Positions 1-7,127 of a DNA stretch of 8,200 nucleotides are shown piece after piece. The notes below the pieces were generated by a model. That model saw only the letters and a list, made by a program, of their open reading frames with translations. It was not told the DNA's origin and ran no database searches. The position numbers and the translations under genes are program-made. Position 1 is the stretch's first letter. Every line of letters starts with the position of its first letter. This stretch comes from an uncultured Verrucomicrobiae bacterium (lineage in GTDB: Bacteria > Verrucomicrobiota > Verrucomicrobiia > Verrucomicrobiales > DEV007): NCBI GenBank assembly GCA_937898895.1, contig CALDKL010000432.1, positions 1-8,200 on the forward strand, given 5' to 3'.

Positions 1-648
1 GGTGCTGTTTTGGGCTCCATCGGTCAGTACCACCGCTTCCGAGCCAGCCCTGAAGGTCAGCCCATCGACCTCCACCCCAGCGGCTGCGATCTCCAGGAGA
101 GGTTTGCTGGACATCACGACGGAAAGGGCAAAATTTTCCGGAGATTCTCCGTTTTCAAGCCGCAGGTAGATCTGTTTTTCCTCGGGGTGATACATCCACA
201 GGGCGCGCACCTGCGCGAAACCGCTGAGGGGAGTGCCCTGCGCCAACAAGGTCTTCCAATGCCAGTCACCGTCCTTGCGAGCCCGGTCAAAACGAATCTC
301 CGCGACAAACCGATCCTTTGCGAGCAAACCCTCCGGCCGTTTCCCGGATTCAGCCACATAGACGCCAGGCAGGTCCGCCGCCTTTTCCCAGACGACGCCC
401 AGCGGCGTTGCCCCATCCAGGATTGCGCCCGGCTTGCTGCGGAGAGCGAGTGCTTTGTCCACCCGCACATGCTCGTGAAACACTCCCGCCTCCAGAATAA
501 GGGTATCGCCCGCGTCTGCGGCGGCGATGGCTCTGGCAAGCGGTGTTTCGGACCCCTCGCCGGGTCGCACCGTGACCTCGGCGGCGGAGAGGTGGGACCG
601 GACAAACACGAGAGCAGCGAGGGTGGCAAGGAGCGGAAGCGGTTTCAT
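1..648 (-). CDS. Secreted right-handed beta-helix protein, N-terminal part (3' end off window)
   Basis: An uninterrupted frame of 216 codons starts with ATG at 648 and runs off the left edge with no stop. Residues 1-23 look like a Sec signal peptide: MK start, hydrophobic core LPLLATLAALVFV, and likely cleavage after S-A-A. The mature part opens with a pattern typical of parallel beta-helix proteins (NosD/DUF1565/pectate-lyase-like). It includes GDTLILEAGVFHEHVRV at about 48-63, then AILDG near 76-80, and a second helix-like coil GVEVDGLTFRAGSEAVVL at 191-208. Residues 81-180 form a less repetitive insert rich in charged and aromatic residues. The protein is probably exported and may bind or cleave polysaccharide, but the catalytic region is not visible and no enzyme class can be assigned. 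There is no clear Shine-Dalgarno before the ATG; I chose this start because the signal peptide begins there. It lies 69 bp downstream of uvrA on the same strand, so read-through is possible, but no functional link to repair is evident. Confidence 0.8.
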   Translation of the reverse strand, partial: MKPLPLLATLAALVFVRSHLSAAEVTVRPGEGSETPLARAIAAADAGDTLILEAGVFHEHVRVDKALALRSKPGAILDGATPLGVVWEKAADLPGVYVAESGKRPEGLLAKDRFVAEIRFDRARKDGDWHWKTLLAQGTPLSGFAQVRALWMYHPEEKQIYLRLENGESPENFALSVVMSSKPLLEIAAAGVEVDGLTFRAGSEAVVLTDGAQNST

Positions 649-717
649 GGATGCCGATGGAATGTCGCGGAGAGATGATGGTTGCGGGAAATCGGTTTCC
701 GCATTCCCGCCCCTGGT
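649..717. other. Spacer between uvrA and the beta-helix gene, with a small bulged hairpin
   Basis: This 69-bp gap separates the uvrA stop (TGA at 720-718) from the next ATG at 648. It holds one inverted repeat: GCGGGAAA (684-691), loop TCGG, TTTCCGC (696-702), a 7-bp stem with one bulged G. No T-run follows on the minus strand, so it is not a convincing intrinsic terminator. It could weakly attenuate read-through from uvrA. No promoter for the beta-helix gene is recognisable here. Confidence 0.35.
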
Positions 718-3700
718 TCAGTGTTTCGCCAGCCTCTCCCGCAGGAAGGGAGCGGTGCGGCTCTTCTTCGCCTTTGCCACATCCTCCGGGGTGCCTGCGG
801 CAACGATCTCGCCTCCGGCGTCACCGGCCTCAGGTCCGATGTCGATGAGGTAGTCGGCCTCGGCCAGGATCTCCAGGCTGTGCTCGATGACAACGACGGT
901 ATGGCCTTCGTCGACGAGGCGGTGCATCACCTCGAGCAAACGTTTCACATCGGCGAGATGAAGACCGATGGACGGTTCCTCGATGAGGTAGAGATTCGAC
1001 TTTGGAGAACGATTCTGCCGGAGCCGGGCGTTGCTGGCGCGACCGATGCCCTTGGTCAGTTCGGTGACCAGCTTGATGCGCTGCGACTCTCCGCCGCTGA
1101 GGCTCGGGCTGGCCTGGCCGAGATGGAGATAGCCGAGGCCTGTGTCGCCCATCAGGTTCAGAGTACGGGCGATTTTCGGCACTCCGGCAAAAAACTCGGC
1201 CGCCTCGGCAATAGAGAGGTCCATGATGTCGGCGATGGACTTGCCTCGGTACTCGACCTCGAGCGTCGCAGCGGAGTAGCGCCGTCCTCCACACTCCTCG
1301 CAGACAACGTAGGTGGTGGGGAGGAAGTTCATCTCCAGCTTGATCGCGCCGTTGCCCTTGCACGGTTCGCAGCGCCCTCCTTCCGTGTTGAAGGAAAAGC
1401 GCGAGGCGGTGTAGCCGCGGGCACGAGCCTCCGGGAGCTGGGCGAAGAGGGCGCGGATCTCGTCGAAGACCTTCACGTAGGTCGCGGGGGTGGAGCGCGA
1501 GGTCTTTCCGATCGGGGATTGGTCGACTTCGTAGACGGCCTCGATCCGTTCGACACCATGGATCGAGGTCCAGGTCTGTCGGGACTCGGCACGGGCTTTT
1601 CCCTTTGTTCCGCCCTTGCCTGCGACGAGTGCTGCGGAGACCGCCGGTTTGAGGACGCCCCGGAGAAAACTCGATTTGCCCGATCCCGAGATCCCGGAAA
1701 TGGCGGTGAGGCGTCCGATGGGAAGGCGGACCTCGATCTGTTTGAGATTGTTCGCCCGTGCCCCCGTCACGACCAGCCATTCCCCCGTGTGCTGTTTCGC
1801 GGGCAGTCGACGCCGCGATCCGTTCAGCGGATGAACGAGAGGGTGGGCAAAGGCCTCCTTCGTCGGAGAGGACGGGGCGGATGGAGTCGGTTTTCCCAGG
1901 GTCGCTGCCGGACCTTTGCCCTGTTTGCGCGACGAAAACAGCTCTTTCGGATCGCCCTGCCAGACGACCTCGCCTCCGCCGCGACCCGCTCCGGGGCCAA
2001 GGTCGATGAGATGATCGGCGCGGCGAATGGTGTCCTCGTCGTGTTCGACGACGACGAGGGAGTTGCCTTTGTCCCGGAGACCCACGAGGGTGTCGAGAAG
2101 GGCGGCGTTGTCGCGCGGGTGGAGTCCGATGGTCGGCTCGTCGAGGACGTAGAGGACCCCTCGCAGATTGGAGCCCAATTGGGCGGCGAGGCGGATGCGC
2201 TGGCTCTCGCCTCCGCTCAGGGTGGTGGCGGAACGGTCGAGCTGGAGGTAGCCGAGCCCGACCTCCTCGAGAAAGGTGAGACGCTGCAGGATCTCCGGCA
2301 GAATGTCGCGGGCAATCAGAGTTCCGAATTTGTCGAAGCGAAAGTCGGCGATGGCGGCCGCAGCGTTTCTCACGGGAAGGCGCCCGAGATCAGTAATGGC
2401 GAGGTCGCCGATGCGGACGTGACGGGCAATCTCGTTCAGGCGGGTGCCCTCGCAGGCTCGACAGAGTTCGGTCTCGCTCTCCTCGGCACGGGAGCGGCGC
2501 AGTTCTTCCCGCAGCTCGGCATCGAGCACGGATTCGGCATCGCGTTCGTCGAGGCCGACCGAACCTTTTTCGACCCGCCCGTAGCCGCGACAGACGGGGC
2601 ACCAGCCGTGCGGTGAATTGTAGGAAAACAGGCGCGGATCGAGCTCCTCGAACGAGCGACCGGTCTCGGGATCGACCCGCTCAGTATTCATCACATGGAG
2701 TCGGTTCGCCGCGTCGAAATAGCGCAGGGTGTTTTTGCCGAGCCGCAGGGCGGTTTCGACGAGGGCGAGCACCTCAGAGGCGGCAGTCTTCGCCGTCACT
2801 TCTCCGACAACGACGTCGATGGTGTGTTCCCGGAAGCGCTCGAGTCGCTGAAAATCGGCCACCGCGACGAGGCCGCCATCGACGAGGAGAGTGGCATAGC
2901 CGTGTTTGCCAGCCCACTCCGCGACCTCGGTGTGGTAACCTTTGCGCCCGCGCACGAGGGGCGCGAGAACACGCACGGCGCGGCCCTTTTTCGAAGCCTC
3001 GGCGCGGAGACGGCTGACGATGGCCGAGGGCGTCTGCCGCTCCACCGCATGGCCTGTATCGGGCGAATACTGGCGGCCGACCTTTGCATAGAGGAGGCGC
3101 AGGAAATGCCAGACTTCGGTGACCGTGGCCACCGTCGACTTGCCCCCGCCCCGCGAGATTCGTTGCTCGATCGCGACGGTGGGCGGCAGACCGGTGACGA
3201 GGTCAATGTCAGGACGCTCCATTTGCTCGACGAACTGCCGCGCGTATGTCGACATGCTATCGAGAAAACGCCGCTGTCCCTCGGCGAAGAGGATGTCGAA
3301 GGCCAGTGTCGATTTTCCCGACCCGCTCAGACCCGTGACGACGACAAACTGATCGCGCGGGATGGTGAGATCGAGGTTTTTCAAATTGTTCTCGCGAGCC
3401 CCGTGCAGGGAAATCGCATTGGCGGGCCGAATCGCGAGTTCGCCATCGGCAGCTTCGGCGACTCGCCCCGGTTTCTTCCTCGCAACGCCACGGGCAGCGG
3501 CACCGGAGTCGGGCGATCCCTCCCCGCTGCCGAGACGGTCCCGGAGAAACAATCCCGTCCGCGACTCCGGACAGGCGGCGACTTCCTCGGGGGTTCCCGC
3601 CACGACGACCTCTCCGCCATTCACTCCGGCTTCGGGTCCGAGGTCGATGACATGGTCGGCGCTGGCGATGACGTCGAGATTGTGCTCAATGACGACGACG

Positions 3701-6405
3701 GAGTCCCCTGCCTCGACGAGTCGATCGAAGACTTTCAGGAGCATCGCGGTGTCGTCGAAATGAAGCCCCGTGGTGGGTTCGTCAAACAGGAGGAGCGATG
3801 TCTTTCCGTCCTGCCGCTTCCTTCCCGGCGAGGCGAGAAGGTGACCGACGAGTTTGAGCCGCTGGCTCTCGCCCCCTGACAAGGTATTGAGCGCCTGTCC
3901 GAGGCGCAGATAGCCGAGCCCGACCTCGGCGAGAAGACGCAGTCCGGAGACGACCGAGGCGGCAGGTTTTCCCTCCATCGCGGAGAACCAGGAGATCGCT
4001 TCGTTCACTGTCAGGGTGAGCACTTCGTGGATGTTCCTGCCGTACAGGGACACCTCGAGCGCCTCGGGAGTGTAGCGCCTGCCCTCGCACTCGGGACAGG
4101 TGACGAAGAGGTCGCTGAGGAATTGCATCTCGACTTTCTCGAAGCCGTTGCCCAGGCAGCGGCCGCAGCGCCCCGTCCCGCTGTTGAAAGAGAAATAGCC
4201 CGGCGTGATGCCGCGCGACACCCCGTCCGGAGACTCGGCGAAGAGTCGGCGGATCGTATCGAAGAGTCCGGTGTAGACCACGGGCGTCGAGCGAGGAGTC
4301 CGGGCGAGCGGCGCCTGATCCACCATGACCACTTCGCGGAGGTGACCGGCCCCCCGGATTTCCCTGCATCGTCCCACCTCCGTCTCCCCGGTCGCCTGGC
4401 CGAGAGCCTCGAGCAGATTGCCGTGGAGGACGGAGTGGACGAGAGTCGATTTTCCGGATCCGGAGACTCCGGTGACGCAGCAGAGCACCCCGAGTGGGAA
4501 TTCGACATCGATCTTTTTCAGGTTGTGGCAGGCGGCGCGTTTCACACTGAGCCAACGGGTCGGCTTGCGGCGGCACGCGGGAAGCGAAATGATTTTCTCT
4601 CCCGATAAATATTGCAATGTCAGGGAGTCGGGATGGACTTTCCCCGCTGCGGCGGCAGCGGATGGCGTGGCCGCGCCGGGACCGGCATAGACGAGTTCGC
4701 CTCCGCTCTCTCCGCGTCCCGGACCGATGTCGAGGAGGTGATCGGCGGAGCGGATCACCGATTCCTCGTGTTCGACGACGACGAGGGTATTGCCGAGATC
4801 GCGGAGTCGATGCAGCACCCCGATGAGCCTGCCCACGTCGCGAGGATGGAGGCCCACGGTGGGCTCGTCGAGGACAAAGAGAGTGCTGGTGAGACTCGCT
4901 CCGAGGCAGGTCGTGAGGTTGACTCGCTCCGTCTCACCCCCGGAGAGACTGCGGGTGGGCCGGTCGAGATTCAGATAGCCGAGTCCGACCTCGCGCAGAT
5001 AGCCGAGCCGATTCGAGATCTCGCGGTGGAGCATCGTCGTGGTCTTGTCGGCGGCGGTGAGGTCGATGTCCGAAACGAACGCGGCCAGGTCATCAATGGA
5101 GAGCTGCCACAGTTCAGGCAGGGTCTTTCCGGCGATGCGGAAGGCGAGGGCCTCGGGCTTCAGGCGAGTGCCCCGACAGGTCTTGCACAAGGTGTAGCTG
5201 CGATATCGGCTGAGGAAGACCCTGACATGCATGCGATAGGCACGCGATTCGAGCCAGTCGAAGAACCCGCGCACGCCATACCAGACACCCTGGCGCCACG
5301 CCTCTTCGGGATCGCCGCCCTCGCCCTCGAGGATCCATTTCTGATCGGCGGCATCCATCTCGTCGAACGGAGTGACGAGACTGAGGCCGCGGCGGCGGGC
5401 GGTGCGCTCGAGGTCTTCCTCGCATTCGTAGTAGGAATCTCCCTGAAAGGCGCGGACGAGTCCTTCGGCGATTGAGAGGGATTTGTCAGGGAGGGCCTTG
5501 TCGAGATCGATCCCGATGACGCGGCCGAATCCCCGGCAGACGGGACACGCGCCGAGGGGATGATTGAAGCTGAAGAGACCCGGGCTCGGTGCCTTCAGGA
5601 TCGTGCCGGTCTCGGGCGAACTCCAGTCGCGGGAAAACGAGAGACGTTTTCCCGAATCGGGGTCCACGATGGAGACGACGCCTTTCCCGAGATCGAGGGC
5701 GCGTTCGAGAGCCTCGAGGAAGCGCGCCTTTCGCACCGGATCGATGCGATCCTGGATGACCTCGACACGGGCGGGCAGAATCTTGTGACTGCACCCTGTC
5801 GGATCGTCGACCCGACAGGGTTTTCCGTAGAGCCAGACGCGCAGATAGCCCTGCTGCTGGAGGAAGGAGAAAAAATCCGCCACTTTCGTTCCGGCGGGAG
5901 CATCGATGGCAAAGAGGATGAGCAGAGACTTGCCTGTGCCAAATTGCGCGATCGTCTTTCGCAGGATGGAATCGGGCGAATCGGGCGCAATTTCTTCGCC
6001 CGAGACAGGATCGTAGCCCCTGGCGAGGCGAGGGAAAAGGAGCTTCAGGTAGTCGTTGATTTCGGTGATGGTTCCGACCGTGGAACGGGTGGATTTCACC
6101 GCGTTCTGTTGCTCGATGGCGATGGCCGGGGGAATGCCGCGGATCGCATCGACGCGGGGCTTGTCCATGCGGTCGAAAAACTGCCGCGTGTAGGGCGAGA
6201 ACGTCTCCACATACCGCCTCTGCCCCTCGGCGTAGAGGGTCTGGAAGGCGAGACTCGACTTGCCCGATCCGCTGGGACCAGTCACGACGGTGAGTTTGCC
6301 GATGGGCACATCGAAGTCGATGCCCTTGAGATTGTTCTGCCGCGCCCCCCGTACCTCGATGAGGGAGTCGGACGGAAGGGATTCTCGTGTTCTCTTGCTC
6401 GCCAT
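718..6405 (-). CDS. uvrA: Double-length excinuclease ABC subunit A (tandem UvrA fusion, four ABC modules)
   Basis: This is the DNA-damage recognition ATPase of nucleotide excision repair: it finds lesions, loads UvrB and leaves. It acts in the cytoplasm on DNA. Normal UvrA is about 940 residues; this one is 1895, two full units fused end to end. Half 1 is residues 1-958 and ends in FLRDRL; half 2 is about 994-1895 and ends in FLRERL; a G/S/K/R-rich linker (959-993) joins them. Walker A: 43-50, 646-653, 1025-1032, 1571-1578. ABC signatures: 487-497 (LSGGETERV, atypical), 842-852, 1396-1406, 1769-1779. Walker B: D513/E514, D875/E876, D1422/E1423, and E1809/E1810 (Glu replaces Asp). Switch histidines: H546, H908, H1455, H1842. 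C4 zinc fingers of domain II are intact (C747/750/770/773; C1679/1682/1702/1705). In domain I the first Cys pair of the usual finger is missing in both halves; C287/290 with C407/410, and C1269/1272 with C1315/1318, remain. Half 2 keeps the UvrB-binding motif LAPLVRGRKGYH (1147-1158), which is degenerate in half 1. Half 1 keeps the roughly 116-residue insertion (291-406), cut to 42 residues in half 2 (1273-1314). The ATG at 6405 is the first start after an in-frame stop; no clear Shine-Dalgarno. Identity as UvrA is certain; the division of labour is inferred. Confidence 0.97.
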   Translation of the reverse strand: MASKRTRESLPSDSLIEVRGARQNNLKGIDFDVPIGKLTVVTGPSGSGKSSLAFQTLYAEGQRRYVETFSPYTRQFFDRMDKPRVDAIRGIPPAIAIEQQNAVKSTRSTVGTITEINDYLKLLFPRLARGYDPVSGEEIAPDSPDSILRKTIAQFGTGKSLLILFAIDAPAGTKVADFFSFLQQQGYLRVWLYGKPCRVDDPTGCSHKILPARVEVIQDRIDPVRKARFLEALERALDLGKGVVSIVDPDSGKRLSFSRDWSSPETGTILKAPSPGLFSFNHPLGACPVCRGFGRVIGIDLDKALPDKSLSIAEGLVRAFQGDSYYECEEDLERTARRRGLSLVTPFDEMDAADQKWILEGEGGDPEEAWRQGVWYGVRGFFDWLESRAYRMHVRVFLSRYRSYTLCKTCRGTRLKPEALAFRIAGKTLPELWQLSIDDLAAFVSDIDLTAADKTTTMLHREISNRLGYLREVGLGYLNLDRPTRSLSGGETERVNLTTCLGASLTSTLFVLDEPTVGLHPRDVGRLIGVLHRLRDLGNTLVVVEHEESVIRSADHLLDIGPGRGESGGELVYAGPGAATPSAAAAAGKVHPDSLTLQYLSGEKIISLPACRRKPTRWLSVKRAACHNLKKIDVEFPLGVLCCVTGVSGSGKSTLVHSVLHGNLLEALGQATGETEVGRCREIRGAGHLREVVMVDQAPLARTPRSTPVVYTGLFDTIRRLFAESPDGVSRGITPGYFSFNSGTGRCGRCLGNGFEKVEMQFLSDLFVTCPECEGRRYTPEALEVSLYGRNIHEVLTLTVNEAISWFSAMEGKPAASVVSGLRLLAEVGLGYLRLGQALNTLSGGESQRLKLVGHLLASPGRKRQDGKTSLLLFDEPTTGLHFDDTAMLLKVFDRLVEAGDSVVVIEHNLDVIASADHVIDLGPEAGVNGGEVVVAGTPEEVAACPESRTGLFLRDRLGSGEGSPDSGAAARGVARKKPGRVAEAADGELAIRPANAISLHGARENNLKNLDLTIPRDQFVVVTGLSGSGKSTLAFDILFAEGQRRFLDSMSTYARQFVEQMERPDIDLVTGLPPTVAIEQRISRGGGKSTVATVTEVWHFLRLLYAKVGRQYSPDTGHAVERQTPSAIVSRLRAEASKKGRAVRVLAPLVRGRKGYHTEVAEWAGKHGYATLLVDGGLVAVADFQRLERFREHTIDVVVGEVTAKTAASEVLALVETALRLGKNTLRYFDAANRLHVMNTERVDPETGRSFEELDPRLFSYNSPHGWCPVCRGYGRVEKGSVGLDERDAESVLDAELREELRRSRAEESETELCRACEGTRLNEIARHVRIGDLAITDLGRLPVRNAAAAIADFRFDKFGTLIARDILPEILQRLTFLEEVGLGYLQLDRSATTLSGGESQRIRLAAQLGSNLRGVLYVLDEPTIGLHPRDNAALLDTLVGLRDKGNSLVVVEHDEDTIRRADHLIDLGPGAGRGGGEVVWQGDPKELFSSRKQGKGPAATLGKPTPSAPSSPTKEAFAHPLVHPLNGSRRRLPAKQHTGEWLVVTGARANNLKQIEVRLPIGRLTAISGISGSGKSSFLRGVLKPAVSAALVAGKGGTKGKARAESRQTWTSIHGVERIEAVYEVDQSPIGKTSRSTPATYVKVFDEIRALFAQLPEARARGYTASRFSFNTEGGRCEPCKGNGAIKLEMNFLPTTYVVCEECGGRRYSAATLEVEYRGKSIADIMDLSIAEAAEFFAGVPKIARTLNLMGDTGLGYLHLGQASPSLSGGESQRIKLVTELTKGIGRASNARLRQNRSPKSNLYLIEEPSIGLHLADVKRLLEVMHRLVDEGHTVVVIEHSLEILAEADYLIDIGPEAGDAGGEIVAAGTPEDVAKAKKSRTAPFLRERLAKH

Positions 6406-6457
6406 GCGCCGTGTGCCCCGGAGGTTACGCGCAGCGGGGCGGGATGCATGGGGAAAA

Positions 6458-6475
6458 AATTCGCAGAATTCGCAG
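6458..6475. repeat. Two tandem copies of a 9-bp repeat (AATTCGCAG)
   Basis: AATTCGCAG occurs twice in direct tandem, starting about 50 bp upstream of the uvrA start codon. A run of A precedes it. On the minus strand, the uvrA leader therefore reads as repeated CTGCGAATT. The period of 9 matches that of the separate repeat at 6625-6651. Short period-9 arrays of this kind occur, from memory, in spacers of several Verrucomicrobiota and related genomes; their role is unknown. Confidence 0.75.
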
Positions 6476-6496
6476 GGAAAGGCGAAACCTCCCCGC

Positions 6497-6513
6497 TCGG
6501 GTTTCGAGCCCGA
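6497..6513. other. Small hairpin in the uvrA upstream region
   Basis: TCGGG (6497-6501) pairs perfectly with CCCGA (6509-6513) around a 7-base loop TTTCGAG. An alternative stem, GCTCG (6495-6499) with CGAGC (6505-6509), overlaps it, so only one can form at a time. In an uvrA transcript starting upstream it would lie in the 5' leader, about 90 nt before the start codon. It resembles a tRNA T-arm on the minus strand, but no matching acceptor or anticodon arms are present. Function unknown. Confidence 0.4.
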
Positions 6514-6587
6514 TCTCCTGTGGCCTCAGAAAGCCGCAGAATGAGGGCCATGATCAAGAGAGCAAAGGCATTGAATCGATCTGGCGG

Positions 6588-6659
6588 GACAAATCACCCT
6601 GAATCCGAAGATGGGGAACCACGGAACACACCGAACACACCGAACACACCGACAAATCA
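6588..6659. repeat. Direct 9-bp repeat GACAAATCA flanking a 54-bp segment
   Basis: GACAAATCA is found at 6588-6596 and again at 6651-6659. The 54 bp between include the tandem AACACACCG units. The arrangement resembles a target-site duplication around a tiny inserted segment. The offset of 63 bp is also a multiple of 9, so it may equally be an outlying part of the period-9 array. The copies are exact; the interpretation is open. Confidence 0.5.
6625..6651. repeat. Tandem 9-bp repeat, three exact copies (AACACACCG)
   Basis: AACACACCG is repeated three times without error (6625-6633, 6634-6642, 6643-6651), preceded by a partial unit ending CCACGG. The plus strand is rich in A and C here, unlike the surrounding GC-rich DNA. 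On the minus strand it reads CGGTGTGTT, so a transcript running from the IS towards uvrA would carry a G/U-rich repeat. It is too short and lacks spacers, so it is not a CRISPR array. Confidence 0.9.
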
Positions 6660-6792
6660 AGGACACAGTCATCCCATAGGTTTGCGTTGATGCAATCCTG
6701 AGCCTGATTTGGCGGCGTTTTGGGGTGGTTTTTCCGGGGGTGGCGATTGCGAGTTTTCTGGGGGATGGGCCTGGAGTGAGCGTTTGCGGGCG

Positions 6793-6898
6793 GATGCTGT
6801 CCCATGAGATTACCGGCGCATCGGCTCCAAGCCGGGCAACCACGCGTCCTGGAGGGCTCCGACCACCCGCATTCGACCCGATGCTGTCCCATAGGATT
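6793..6898. repeat. Pair of direct repeats GATGCTGTCCCAT at the transposase 3' end
   Basis: GATGCTGTCCCAT occurs at 6793-6805 and at 6880-6892, 87 bp apart, followed by similar tails (GAGATT and AGGATT). The copy at 6880 encodes the conserved SYGTA end segment of the transposase on the minus strand. The copy at 6793 lies just past the stop codon and may be, or lie next to, the terminal repeat of the insertion sequence. The matching inverted end would be beyond the right edge, so this cannot be tested here. Confidence 0.55.
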
Positions 6899-7067
6899 TG
6901 AGGTGTTCGAGCAGGTCGATGCGTTCCCAGAGCGCCGAGCGCGCCACCGCGAAGAGGCGCGTGAAGCTGTGCCCCCATTCCGAGAGGTGCGCCAGGTAGC
7001 GCAACAGCACGTAGACCAGCAGCGCCGCGTAGACCTGCCAACGCACCGCGTTGGCGCTGTGCCCGAG

Positions 7068-7127
7068 AGCCGAGCGGAGCGAGTCAGCCAGCCGCAGGCT
7101 GCCCCGAAGGGGTGAGCGCAGCGAAGC
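7068..7127 (-). repeat. 60-bp in-frame insertion inside the transposase gene
   Basis: Related IS4 transposases have the YREK helix end run almost straight into WGHSPNAV or LGHSANAV. Here 20 extra residues, rich in Ser, Leu and Arg (SLRSPLRGSLRL and then ADSLRSA), sit between LKLSGF and LGHSANAV. The DNA is exactly 60 bp, so the frame survives. On the minus strand it has two mini-hairpins, CCCCTTCGGGG and CAGCCTGCGGCTG, and ends in CTCGCTCCGCTCGG. It shares the 13-mer CTCGCTCCGCTCG with the other insertion (7488-7554) in opposite orientation. Best reading: a short repeat element that has invaded a coding region. Confidence 0.65.

Larger units (their letters stand above)
6406..6809. other. Non-coding region between the IS element and uvrA
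   Basis: About 400 bp separate the transposase stop from the uvrA start. I see no credible gene on either strand: the open frames here lack ribosome sites and carry no recognisable protein. The stretch contains two sets of 9-bp direct repeats, a 5-bp-stem hairpin and one copy of a 13-bp IS-associated repeat, all listed separately. The uvrA promoter should lie here, reading leftward. I could not find a convincing -35/-10 pair, and the TGTTC units on the minus strand are all in one orientation rather than forming a palindromic operator. Confidence 0.6.

Noticed and set aside
10..678. Plus-strand open frame of 222 codons opposite the beta-helix gene
   Set aside because: The minus-strand frame has a signal peptide and beta-helix pattern; the plus-strand product shows neither and is its shadow.
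684..702. Intrinsic terminator after uvrA
   Set aside because: The bulged 7-bp stem is not followed by a T-run on the minus strand, so it is reported only as a hairpin.
682..2616. Plus-strand open frame of 644 codons opposite the 3' part of uvrA
   Set aside because: It lies entirely antisense to a certain UvrA frame; its Asp/Glu/Gly/Val-rich product matches no family I know. High-GC genes often leave such open antisense frames.
6491..6513. tRNA-like T-arm on the minus strand
   Set aside because: Only one 5-bp arm with a 7-base loop is present. There is no matching acceptor strand, anticodon arm or CCA end, and an alternative stem overlaps it.
6625..6651. Possible SOS (LexA) operator or CRISPR repeats upstream of uvrA
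   Set aside because: The TGTTC/GAACA units are all in one orientation at period 9, so they form no palindromic operator. There are no spacers, so it is not a CRISPR array.
5560..6690. Plus-strand open frame of 376 codons over the uvrA 5' end and spacer
   Set aside because: Antisense to conserved UvrA motifs, with no ribosome site and no recognisable domain; its tail encodes only the 9-bp repeats.
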